Positions 33,143 to 40,232 of a DNA stretch of 58,963 nucleotides are shown piece after piece. Position 1 is the stretch's first letter; the number at the start of each line of letters is the position of its first letter. This DNA is from a virus, in IMG/VR virus record IMGVR_UViG_3300025886_000023, positions 1 to 58,963 of that record. One strand, written 5' to 3'. The translations under genes and the position numbers were made by a program. The notes beneath the pieces are model-generated. The model did no database searches, was not told the origin of the DNA, and saw nothing but the letters and a program-made list of their open reading frames with translations.

Positions 33143-34657
33143 ATGTTAAATGAAAAAATGGGCTCGTTTGTGCCGAAAACAGACTTAAACAATCTTTATG
33201 GATTAGTAATCCCATCAGCGGGACACAGTTTCTTTGATGCTTTAATGGATTTGCTGGATAATTGCTTTGATGCTTTAGCAACAGATATGAAAATAGAAAC
33301 AATGTTAGATAATGACGGAAAACTTGTTGGATGGTGTATAGCAGATAATGGGACCGGAATGGATTTGGGAACATTACAAAAAGCTTTGACTTATTCGGCT
33401 GGCTCAATTCATAAGCCCGGAGATCTAGGAAAGTTTTCTATCGGTGGTACGACAGCATGCGGTACTATTGGTGAATATCGCACAGTTTTTACAAAAACTG
33501 AAACCGGTAGTCTGTTAGTTGGAGAACAAGATTATACAGATGTGACAAACAAAACTAAAATACGGCTTGCTACCGAAGACGAAATATCTTGGTTCAAAAC
33601 GGAAGTCGGTGAAACAGGAACAATCATACTGATTACGAATTTGAGACGACAGAAGCAGTCTTTTAGTAGGGTTGGCGATTATGTTAACAGAATAATAAAA
33701 GAAGTTGCAAAAGTTTTTTATTGTCGATTAGATAAGGATCACAAAATTGTGGTAAAGAATGGCTTAAAACAGAGAAATATTAACCCAGTTGATCCACTTT
33801 ATTCAACAACAGAGCCCGAGAAAGTGAAAGGTTCTATAATGACAAGCATTATTCAATATCAAGGACACGACATATCTATCAGAATGGTTGAAATTGATGC
33901 CGATACTACTAGTCATCAAGAAAGAGCCTATGATCTTTCTGGTCTTTATTTGTGCCGCAATGATAGATTAATTGGCCCTGCTATCTCCATAAAGGGTGTA
34001 TGGAACAGATCTACTAGAACAAACTTGGGTCGTGTTGAAATCAGTTTTACTGAAGCCCTTGATGAAGCATTTGGTGTCACAAACATCAAAAACAAGGTGG
34101 ACCCTGAACAATCATTGGTTGATAAATTGTCCGAGGTTATTAAGCCATTTTACAAATATCTTAACGAATCACACAATGCACCAAAGAAAACTATGGAGAA
34201 TTTAGAAGAGGTTGAAAGTAAGTTCAATTCTACAATTTATTCTAAATTGTCTGACTTGCTACCAATATCATCAACTGGGAAAGCAAGAAAGCCAAAGAGA
34301 AAGACTGGTACCAATCCAAAAGGTGCTGGAAAAGGTTCTCCAAGAGCTGCAAAGCCTCGTGCTTTACCAAAATATCGCCATGTGAGTATGCCAAGAGTTT
34401 TGGATCCTTGGTGGACGGAATATAATCGCTCCGGCGATTCAATTGAGTTAGAAGTGGTGATAAATCAAGGAAACAAATTTATCGAAGACTATTATGTAAA
34501 TGGCACGGAGCGCGAACAGAAAATGATTCTAATATTGGCTTTATCTGAGTGCTTAACAAGAGGTGACTTCGATGATGACAGATTGGATTCCATTGATGCT
34601 TTTGTAGTCAACAAGGCCAAAAGAGTTGGCGAAGTTTACAAAAGATATTCAAAATGA
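33143..34657 (+). CDS. GHKL-type ATPase resembling MORC/HSP90/MutL proteins
   Basis: This 504-residue protein has the Bergerat ATP-binding fold: N-box ALMDLLDNCFDA (about residues 33-44), G1 box DNGTGM (about 69-74), G2-like GKFSIGGTTACG (about 98-109) and GTIILITNL (about 152-160). A second domain containing YDLSGLYLCRNDRLIGPAIS resembles the S5-fold region following GHKL modules. A Lys/Pro-rich linker (about 370-415) and an acidic C-terminus follow. It is not a gyrase B or type II topoisomerase by visible motifs; MORC-like ATPases are the closest style. Bracketed by identical hairpins and set between the ssDNA-binding and recombinase genes, it may act on DNA; role unproven. Confidence 0.72.
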   Translation: MLNEKMGSFVPKTDLNNLYGLVIPSAGHSFFDALMDLLDNCFDALATDMKIETMLDNDGKLVGWCIADNGTGMDLGTLQKALTYSAGSIHKPGDLGKFSIGGTTACGTIGEYRTVFTKTETGSLLVGEQDYTDVTNKTKIRLATEDEISWFKTEVGETGTIILITNLRRQKQSFSRVGDYVNRIIKEVAKVFYCRLDKDHKIVVKNGLKQRNINPVDPLYSTTEPEKVKGSIMTSIIQYQGHDISIRMVEIDADTTSHQERAYDLSGLYLCRNDRLIGPAISIKGVWNRSTRTNLGRVEISFTEALDEAFGVTNIKNKVDPEQSLVDKLSEVIKPFYKYLNESHNAPKKTMENLEEVESKFNSTIYSKLSDLLPISSTGKARKPKRKTGTNPKGAGKGSPRAAKPRALPKYRHVSMPRVLDPWWTEYNRSGDSIELEVVINQGNKFIEDYYVNGTEREQKMILILALSECLTRGDFDDDRLDSIDAFVVNKAKRVGEVYKRYSK

Positions 34658-34667
34658 CTAATTCCCT

Positions 34668-34692
34668 CGGGCGGAGGGATAAATCCGCCCAC
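34668..34692 (+). repeat. 25-bp hairpin repeat, copy 2
   Basis: This copy is identical to 33008-33032, lies just after the ATPase stop, and is followed by a normal ribosome binding site and the 34714 gene. Confidence 0.85.
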
Positions 34693-34713
34693 CTTTACTT
34701 AACAGGAGAAAAA

Positions 34714-35103
34714 ATGAGTAATACTAATATAGACTTAGATAGAACAACCCCACGGAAGAGTTATACTGTGGGAGACTGGGAATATGACACCTTTGAGGAG
34801 TATGTTGAAGCCATTGACGAAGAGACCTTTTACGAAGACAGGTGTCCCGAATACCTAATAGAGGAACACCAAGAAGTAGTAGATCACTATGTTGATTTCA
34901 AGCGAGGATATGAAGAAACACTTTATGTTTTTTCGGAAGACTACGCAGCAACAGGCCGACCAAAGCCAGCTAAAAAAGACCGAAAGTATTATGGTGTTAG
35001 TATAACCGAATACAACCATGGAGAAACTAGCGACTGGGAAGGCTTTTCTACATACGAACTGAAATCTCGTCGTATAACAGTTAAAGAATGGACCCAAGTA
35101 TAA
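34714..35103 (+). CDS. hypothetical acidic protein
   Basis: This 129-residue acidic protein (WEYDTFEEYVEAIDEETFYE, CPEYLIEEHQEVVDHYVDF) starts at ATG 34714 behind AGGAG; a longer frame from 34654 overlaps the ATPase gene and the hairpin and is rejected. I recognise no family. It is 19 nt before the recombinase gene and probably co-transcribed with it. Confidence 0.65.
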   Translation: MSNTNIDLDRTTPRKSYTVGDWEYDTFEEYVEAIDEETFYEDRCPEYLIEEHQEVVDHYVDFKRGYEETLYVFSEDYAATGRPKPAKKDRKYYGVSITEYNHGETSDWEGFSTYELKSRRITVKEWTQV

Positions 35104-35122
35104 TCAACAAACGGAGGCCCAC

Positions 35123-36259
35123 ATGGGTAAAGTAGTGAAAATGAAAGAAGCAAAACAAACAAAAGCCGGAAAGTTATCGACAGGCGATATGAGAAAAATG
35201 ATCAACAAGACAGCCGGTATGAATGTTGCCCATAACCTCAAAGAAGATAACCCAACAGCAGTTACAGATTGGATTCCAACGGGATCAAGATGGCTTGATT
35301 CAATCATCTGTAAAGGCAAGATGGCGGGTATTCCCGTCGGAAAGGTGACCGAGATTGCTGGACTATCAGCATCTGGAAAATCCTTTATGGCAACTCAGAT
35401 AGCAGCAAATGCCCAGAAGATGGGCATGACTGTTGTATATTTTGATGCCGAGTCCTCAATTGATCCCTCGTTCCTTGAGCGTTCTGGAATCAATTTAAAG
35501 GACTTGCTTTATGTCCAAGCAGTATCAGTTGAGAAGACTCTAGAACAAATAGAGTCTCTCTTGGCTAACTTCCCAGAAAATCAATTTCTGTTTATTTGGG
35601 ATAGTATTGCTGCGACAGCCGCAGAGAAAGATATTGAAGGAGACTTTAACCCACAGTCTTCAATGGCTGTAAAGCCCCGTATCTTTGCTAAGGCATTCCC
35701 CAAGTTGACCATTCCAATTGCTAATACAAAATCAGCAGTTGTTTTGATCAACCAACTCAAGACAAATATTACAAACAACATGGCCGAAGCAATGACTACT
35801 CCCTTCATTGCTCCCGGTGGTAAAGCAATAGAATATTTTTGTTCTTTGAGAATCTGGTTAACTCGCCGAAAGGCCAAGGCGTCCTATGTTGAAAACGACA
35901 AAGGTTTTCGTGTTGGCTCGGAGACCAAAGCAAAGATTGAGAAGTCTCGCTTTGGAACCTACGGTAGAACTTGTACCTTTAAAATCCTATGGGGAGACGA
36001 TGTAGGAATCCAAGATGAGGAATCTTGGTTTGAGGCAATAAAGTTATCTGGAACGGATCGTATGAAGAGATCTGGAGCTTGGTATACTATTTGCGATGAG
36101 AAAGGCAAAGAGTATAAATTCCAAGCAGCTAAGTGGATAGAACAGCTTCAAGATCCGAAGTTTAGAAAGATTGTGTATGACATTATGGACAAAGAGATTA
36201 TCGATAAATATGAAGACGATGGGTCTGATATAGACATTGATCTTCCCTCTGAACCATAA
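35123..36259 (+). CDS. uvsX: recombinase, UvsX/RecA family
   Basis: This 378-residue strand-exchange ATPase serves recombination-dependent replication and repair. Walker A GLSASGKS is at residues 80-87 and Walker B LFIWDS at 155-160; between them VVYFDAESSIDP fits the RecA core, and VLINQLKTNI the L2 side. Length is close to T4 UvsX (about 390). Good ribosome binding site (CGGAGG). A UUCG-loop terminator follows directly. Confidence 0.92.
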   Translation: MGKVVKMKEAKQTKAGKLSTGDMRKMINKTAGMNVAHNLKEDNPTAVTDWIPTGSRWLDSIICKGKMAGIPVGKVTEIAGLSASGKSFMATQIAANAQKMGMTVVYFDAESSIDPSFLERSGINLKDLLYVQAVSVEKTLEQIESLLANFPENQFLFIWDSIAATAAEKDIEGDFNPQSSMAVKPRIFAKAFPKLTIPIANTKSAVVLINQLKTNITNNMAEAMTTPFIAPGGKAIEYFCSLRIWLTRRKAKASYVENDKGFRVGSETKAKIEKSRFGTYGRTCTFKILWGDDVGIQDEESWFEAIKLSGTDRMKRSGAWYTICDEKGKEYKFQAAKWIEQLQDPKFRKIVYDIMDKEIIDKYEDDGSDIDIDLPSEP

Positions 36260-36270
36260 TTTACTCCTTG

Positions 36271-36294
36271 CCGCCACCTTCGGGTGGCGGTTTT
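36271..36294 (+). terminator. Rho-independent terminator with UUCG loop
   Basis: CCGCCACC / GGTGGCGG closes a TTCG loop and is followed by TTTTG, 11 nt after the recombinase stop. Confidence 0.85.
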
Positions 36295-36298
36295 GTAT

Positions 36299-36311
36299 AC
36301 TATTTAATCAA
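36299..36311 (+). promoter_or_regulatory. candidate late promoter motif
   Basis: ACTATTTAATCAA lies 23 nt before the 36322 start, directly after a terminator. It is one of only two matches in the replication region. Confidence 0.45.
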
Positions 36312-36321
36312 AGGAGAAATC

Positions 36322-36525
36322 ATGGCAAGAACATTATGGCCGCTTGGATCAGTTGTTTGTTTTAAAGAATATCCAGATTTTGAGTACACTCTTACAGATC
36401 GTGTTACCATTGGACACAAAAAGATAATTGCTTTGTGGAATAAAGAGAAGTTTTCAATACACTGGGCCTTTTTAGAAGAATTAGAATTAGTTAAACTTCC
36501 CCCAAAAAAGACAAAACCTGTTTGA
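36322..36525 (+). CDS. small hypothetical protein
   Basis: This 67-residue protein starts at ATG 36322 behind AAGGAG; an upstream frame would begin inside the terminator. It has aromatic and basic segments (LGSVVCFKEYPDFEYTLTDR, IIALWNKEKFSIHWAFLEEL) suggesting a small beta-barrel. No family is recognised. It has its own late-type promoter candidate. Confidence 0.6.
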   Translation: MARTLWPLGSVVCFKEYPDFEYTLTDRVTIGHKKIIALWNKEKFSIHWAFLEELELVKLPPKKTKPV

Positions 36526-36528
36526 AAA

Positions 36529-36541
36529 CCTATTTAATAGT
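36529..36541 (+). promoter_or_regulatory. candidate late promoter motif
   Basis: CCTATTTAATAGT lies 32 nt before the 36561 start, in the gap after the 67-residue gene. Confidence 0.45.
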
Positions 36542-36560
36542 ACCAAAAAAGGAGAATATT

Positions 36561-36743
36561 ATGGAAAGCCCCATTTTAGAACAATACGAACAATTAAAAA
36601 CTTTACTTGGTTCTATCGAAGAAAATATTAGAAAGAATGTTGCTGGTAATAAATCTGCTGGTGTTCGAACCCGCAAAGCCTTAAGACAATTAAAGAAAGA
36701 TATTTCTTCACTAGTAAAAGAGACGATAGAAGCAGAAAAATAA
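36561..36743 (+). CDS. Hc1/histone H1-like small protein
   Basis: This 60-residue helical protein starts at ATG 36561 behind AAAAGGAG. Its central segment GNKSAGVRTRKALRQLKKDI matches the G-N-K-[AS]-A-G-x-R-x-R-K motif of bacterial histone H1-like (Hc1-type) proteins, which bind or compact DNA. The N-terminal helix is acidic, the C-terminal helix basic. The likely role is binding phage or host DNA. It has a late-type promoter candidate, so a role in DNA condensation before packaging is possible. Similarity is by motif only. Confidence 0.55.
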   Translation: MESPILEQYEQLKTLLGSIEENIRKNVAGNKSAGVRTRKALRQLKKDISSLVKETIEAEK

Positions 36744-36775
36744 TTTCTATAATCTATTTTTAAGTTTTTTTTATT

Positions 36776-36803
36776 AAACCCTTGACAAATGTCAGGGGTT
36801 TTG
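36776..36803 (+). terminator. probable terminator overlapping the next promoter
   Basis: AAACCCTTGACA / TGTCAGGGGTTT forms a long near-perfect stem followed by TTTTG. The TTGACA box of the following promoter lies inside its left arm. Confidence 0.6.
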
Positions 36804-36810
36804 TTATATT
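36782..36810 (+). promoter_or_regulatory. sigma70-type promoter embedded in a terminator-like hairpin
   Basis: TTGACA (36782-36787), 17 nt, TATATT (36805-36810). The -35 lies in the hairpin arm, and the spacer contains the other arm and T run. Confidence 0.8.
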
Positions 36811-36829
36811 ATAAACATAATTCATATAG

Positions 36830-36994
36830 ATGGAAGAATTATTACTTGAGCCCGAAACCCTGTTCAACATTAAACATGTTATGGTTTACTTGGTATGCTT
36901 GTATAGTCTTACAGCCGTCGCTTGGATTGTTTTTATTGACTGGTCCTGCAAAGATAAGGACGAAGAACTACGGAGACATAATGAAAGAAAATAA
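36830..36994 (+). CDS. small single-span membrane protein
   Basis: This 54-residue ORF reads MEELLLEPETLFNIKHVMVY, then a hydrophobic run LVCLYSLTAVAWIVFIDW and a charged tail KDKDEELRRHNERK, giving one probable transmembrane helix. It starts about 14 nt after the expected transcription start of the preceding promoter, with no clear ribosome binding site. It fills the gap between two strong promoters. Function unknown. Confidence 0.5.
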   Translation: MEELLLEPETLFNIKHVMVYLVCLYSLTAVAWIVFIDWSCKDKDEELRRHNERK

Positions 36995-36997
36995 AAC

Positions 36998-37025
36998 TTG
37001 ACAACACTCCTCATCGTGTTATATT
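36998..37025 (+). promoter_or_regulatory. sigma70-type promoter with extended -10, before the exonuclease gene
   Basis: TTGACA (36998-37003), 16 nt, TATATT (37020-37025), with TG one base upstream of the -10. Confidence 0.85.
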
Positions 37026-37047
37026 ATATGTATAAAAAGGAGATAGA

Positions 37048-38004
37048 ATGAAAGAAGTAATTTTAATTGACGGCTTAAATATGTTCCTCCGGAGCTATGT
37101 GGTAGTCCCCGCACTTGACCCCAAGGGCCGACCCATCGGCGGATGCATGGGGTTTCTCAAGTCTCTCCAAAAGATGGTCCGCACCTTCCAGCCAGACGAA
37201 GTTGTTATCTGTTGGGACGGCCAAGGCGGAAGCCAACGACGGAGAGCACAAAATAAAGATTATAAACAAGGCAGAGCCCCGCTCCGATTCAACCGACGAA
37301 TGTACGAGTTATCACCAGAGGCACAAGCCGAGAACAAAGCATATCAATATTATAGGCTCTTGGAGTATCTCAACGAGATGCCAGTCATCCAAGTTGTAAT
37401 TGATAACACAGAAGCCGACGATTTAGTGGCACTGCTTTGTAGGTCAAAACATTACGAAGGATGGAAGAAAACCATTATTTCAAGCGATAAGGACTTCTAC
37501 CAACTGGCAGACGACGAAACCTCAATCTATCGCCCTATTCAAGATAAAATGGTCACAACAGAGACACTTGTGGAAGAGTTCGGGATACACCCCAACAACT
37601 TTGCTCTTGCCCGAGCGATTGCCGGAGACCCTTCCGATAATATTAAAGGCATTGGTCGAGTCGGTCTTGGAACAATAAAGAAGCGATTAGAATTTATGAG
37701 AGAACCCGAAGACCAAACCGTTCAATCGTTAGTAGAACATTGTCAAAAAGTTGAAAAGAAATTGTCTTGTCATAATAAGATTATTGATAAGCGAGATGTA
37801 ATTCATCAGAACTATTTAATCATGCAATTATATTCTCCAAAGATATCTCCGATTAATAGAGAAAAGCTACTATATAATGTCCAACACCACGAGCCCGAAG
37901 TAAATATCAGCACAATAAAAATGATGATGATAACCGATGGCTTCGGTGCTTACAGATTTGATGATCTTTTTGGGTCGTTTCGTCGTCTTTGCTCATACTT
38001 ATAA
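37048..38004 (+). CDS. 5'-3' exonuclease (PolI N-domain / flap nuclease family)
   Basis: This 318-residue nuclease removes RNA primers and flaps during replication. Seen: LIDGLNMFLRSY with the first metal-binding Asp, VVICWDG (about residues 53-59), TEADDLVALL (about 125), SSDKDFYQL (about 145) and the helix-hairpin-helix region GDPSDNIKGIGRVGLGTIKK. It supplies the 5' nuclease that the stand-alone family A polymerase lacks. Functional counterpart of T4 RNase H. Ribosome binding site AAAGGAG. Confidence 0.92.
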   Translation: MKEVILIDGLNMFLRSYVVVPALDPKGRPIGGCMGFLKSLQKMVRTFQPDEVVICWDGQGGSQRRRAQNKDYKQGRAPLRFNRRMYELSPEAQAENKAYQYYRLLEYLNEMPVIQVVIDNTEADDLVALLCRSKHYEGWKKTIISSDKDFYQLADDETSIYRPIQDKMVTTETLVEEFGIHPNNFALARAIAGDPSDNIKGIGRVGLGTIKKRLEFMREPEDQTVQSLVEHCQKVEKKLSCHNKIIDKRDVIHQNYLIMQLYSPKISPINREKLLYNVQHHEPEVNISTIKMMMITDGFGAYRFDDLFGSFRRLCSYL

Positions 38005-38022
38005 TAAACTGGGAGGTTTACC

Positions 38023-38349
38023 ATGAACACTTACTTTTACGCAATTATTTCTGCTTGTACAACAATGACTCCATCCTTTGAAGATACCGGTGTTCACGAC
38101 TATAGTTGGGAATGGTCATGTACTGAAGTCCCATTACAAACAACCTCCATCAATGTGAAAGCAGTGGTAACTTATCCACGAGTTTTTTCAACAGAGATGA
38201 CCTTATTTGACAAACACGATTTGCGGATTATTGATATACCTCTCAATCAGGTGACTGAAGTAGATTGGGAGAACAGTGCTCAAATAAATGGTTTTAAATG
38301 TGACCCAGACGCCAAGACCAAACTTACCTTTGAGGTGGTGGATGAGTAA
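38023..38349 (+). CDS. hypothetical protein
   Basis: This 108-residue beta-rich protein (YSWEWSCTEVPLQTTSINVK, TYPRVFSTEMTLFDKHDLRI) has no membrane segment and no family signature that I recognise. It overlaps the next gene, a membrane protein, by 8 nt and has a good ribosome binding site (GGGAGG). Probably co-transcribed with the exonuclease. Confidence 0.6.
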   Translation: MNTYFYAIISACTTMTPSFEDTGVHDYSWEWSCTEVPLQTTSINVKAVVTYPRVFSTEMTLFDKHDLRIIDIPLNQVTEVDWENSAQINGFKCDPDAKTKLTFEVVDE

Positions 38350-38689
38350 AGCTTTCTTCTATGGGCTTTTCTTTTTTATAATCGGACACACACTAGCTTG
38401 GTATGGATCGAATCTTCAATTCATATCTGAATGGTGGAAACAACGGTCCTTGCTAATCTGTTGTATGATTGCTATCCCAACATCATTAATGTGGTATTTT
38501 GGTACCCGATTTCTCATGGAATGGTCTCCGCAATTATGGACAATGCGCTTTATTGGGTTCTCTGTTTCTTATCTAACTTTCCCTTTATTAACTTGGTATT
38601 ATCTCGGCGAATCCCCGTTCACACTGAAAACCATACTTTGCTCACTATTGGCATTTACAATAGTTATGATTCAAATTGGAATGAAATAG
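38342..38689 (+). CDS. four-span membrane protein
   Basis: This 115-residue protein starts at ATG 38342 and overlaps the previous stop. Four hydrophobic segments are visible (FFYGLFFFIIGHTLAWY; SLLICCMIAIPTSLMWYFGT; FIGFSVSYLTFPLLTWYYLG; TILCSLLAFTIVMIQIG). The GES motif after the third span and the overall size resemble small membrane proteins common in marine T4-like phages and half-size DMT-type transporters. Substrate and function unknown. Confidence 0.7.
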   Translation: MSKAFFYGLFFFIIGHTLAWYGSNLQFISEWWKQRSLLICCMIAIPTSLMWYFGTRFLMEWSPQLWTMRFIGFSVSYLTFPLLTWYYLGESPFTLKTILCSLLAFTIVMIQIGMK

Positions 38690-38812
38690 TAAATCATTAT
38701 TCAGTAACCTCGTACAGAGTTAGATGAAAAGCATACAAATAAAAAAACAACTAAAAACCCTATTAAAAACGGCTTTTTCAACAAATAACACTATAACAAT
38801 AAAAATAATAAC

Positions 38813-38841
38813 TTGACATACTTTTCCTATTATGTTATTAT
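38813..38841 (+). promoter_or_regulatory. sigma70-type promoter before the helicase gene
   Basis: TTGACA (38813-38818), 17 nt, TATTAT (38836-38841), with TG upstream of the -10. The 175-nt gap 38690-38864 otherwise holds only A/T-rich sequence and an unconvincing 30-codon ORF. Confidence 0.8.
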
Positions 38842-38864
38842 AATTATAATACATCGGAGTAATA

Positions 38865-40223
38865 ATGCAACAACAAACAGACAACTTTGCTAAGTTTGGT
38901 AAGAGTTTCCAAGATTCACTTTGCCAGCTTATGCTAGAGGACAGACCATTCTGCGACCAAATCACAGAGGTTTTAACAATTGATTTCTTAGAGACAAAAT
39001 ATCTTCAGGTATTTGTCAAGACCATAATGGATTACCGCAGCAGGTATAATGTCCATCCCACCTATAAAATCCTCGCAACAATATTTAAATCAGGTATCAC
39101 TGAATATGATGATGCAGTACAAAAGCAAGTAAGAGATTATTATGCTCGTGTGATTGCCTCTGATAAAGTAAATGATGCTGATTATATCAAAGAGACAGCC
39201 ATTGATTTCTGTCGTAAGCAAGTTCTTAAGCAAGCCATGATGAAATCTGTTGGACTTCTAAAGTCTTCATCATTTGATGAGATTTCACAAGTAATCAACA
39301 ATGCTCTTAAGCTTGGCTCCGACAATAACTTCGGACACGATTACCTTGCCGACTTCGAGAGACGCTTTGAATTAAAAATAAGAAACCCTGTCTCAACTGG
39401 ATGGGAAAGAATGGATGACCTTTGTAAAGGCGGACTAGGCAAATCAGAAATGGGTGTTGTAATCGCTCCCACGGGTGCTGGTAAGTCAATGGTATTGGTT
39501 CACTTAGGAACTCAAGCCCTTAAGTTAGGAAAGACAGTTGTCCATTACACATTAGAGTTAGCTGATACAACAGTCGGTTCTCGTTATGATTCTTGCTTAA
39601 CTGGAATTCCATTAAATGATCTGATGACAAACAAGGCAGAAATTTACGACCAGATTCAAGATATTGAGGGCGCCTTGATTGTAAAAGAATACCCAACAAA
39701 GTCAGCCACTACTCAAACTATCAAGAATCACCTTGAACGATTGAAGAAAAGAGGTATTCACCCTGATATGATTATCGTTGATTATGCGGATTTATTACGA
39801 CCAATTAAGGCAAAAAATGAGAAAAGACACGAGTTGGAAACTATTTATGAAGACCTTCGCGGTATCTCTCAAATTATGGAATGTCCTGTTTGGACAGCAT
39901 CCCAGACGAACCGATCAGGTCTCAATGCCGAAGTCATAACGATGGAAGCAATTTCAGAAGCATTTAACAAATGTTTTGTGGCGGACTTTATTTTTACAGT
40001 ATCTCGAACAATTGAAGACAAGCAGGCTAATATGGGTCGCATCTTTCTTGCGAAGAACCGAAATGGACCCGATGGATTAGTGTTGCCGCTCTTCATGGAT
40101 ACATCAAATGTCTGTATAAAAATATTAGAAGACCAAGATGAGTTGCATGAACAACGGGCGAACCCCGTCGCGAATGCCAAAGAACACATCAAGAATAAAT
40201 ATTCACATTTAATGAACAAATAG
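38865..40223 (+). CDS. 41: replicative DNA helicase, DnaB/T4 gp41-like
   Basis: This 452-residue hexameric helicase has the RecA-type core: Walker A APTGAGKS at residues 201-208, LELADTTVGSRYDSCLTGI, Walker B MIIVDYADLLRPI near 305, and a late AKNRNGPDG segment typical of DnaB motif H4. The N-terminal ~170 residues form the helical primase-interaction domain. The promoter is its own. A primase is not seen in this window. Confidence 0.92.
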   Translation: MQQQTDNFAKFGKSFQDSLCQLMLEDRPFCDQITEVLTIDFLETKYLQVFVKTIMDYRSRYNVHPTYKILATIFKSGITEYDDAVQKQVRDYYARVIASDKVNDADYIKETAIDFCRKQVLKQAMMKSVGLLKSSSFDEISQVINNALKLGSDNNFGHDYLADFERRFELKIRNPVSTGWERMDDLCKGGLGKSEMGVVIAPTGAGKSMVLVHLGTQALKLGKTVVHYTLELADTTVGSRYDSCLTGIPLNDLMTNKAEIYDQIQDIEGALIVKEYPTKSATTQTIKNHLERLKKRGIHPDMIIVDYADLLRPIKAKNEKRHELETIYEDLRGISQIMECPVWTASQTNRSGLNAEVITMEAISEAFNKCFVADFIFTVSRTIEDKQANMGRIFLAKNRNGPDGLVLPLFMDTSNVCIKILEDQDELHEQRANPVANAKEHIKNKYSHLMNK

Positions 40224-40232
40224 GAGTTATAC

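Noticed and set aside
33143-34657. GHKL ATPase as the large subunit of T4-type topoisomerase (gp39)
   Set aside because: The ATP-binding boxes fit, but no TOPRIM or gyrase-type motif follows and the protein is short with a Lys/Pro-rich tail. MORC/MutL-like is a better description.
36789-37001. 70-codon open frame overlapping the 36830 membrane ORF
   Set aside because: It begins inside the -35/-10 spacer of a strong promoter, so its start would not be transcribed from it; the 36830 frame has a better start position and a clear membrane span.
38724-38816. 30-codon Lys/Ile/Thr-rich ORF before the helicase promoter
   Set aside because: No ribosome binding site, biased A/T composition and no sign of coupling; it ends inside the TTGACA of the promoter. 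Probably chance.
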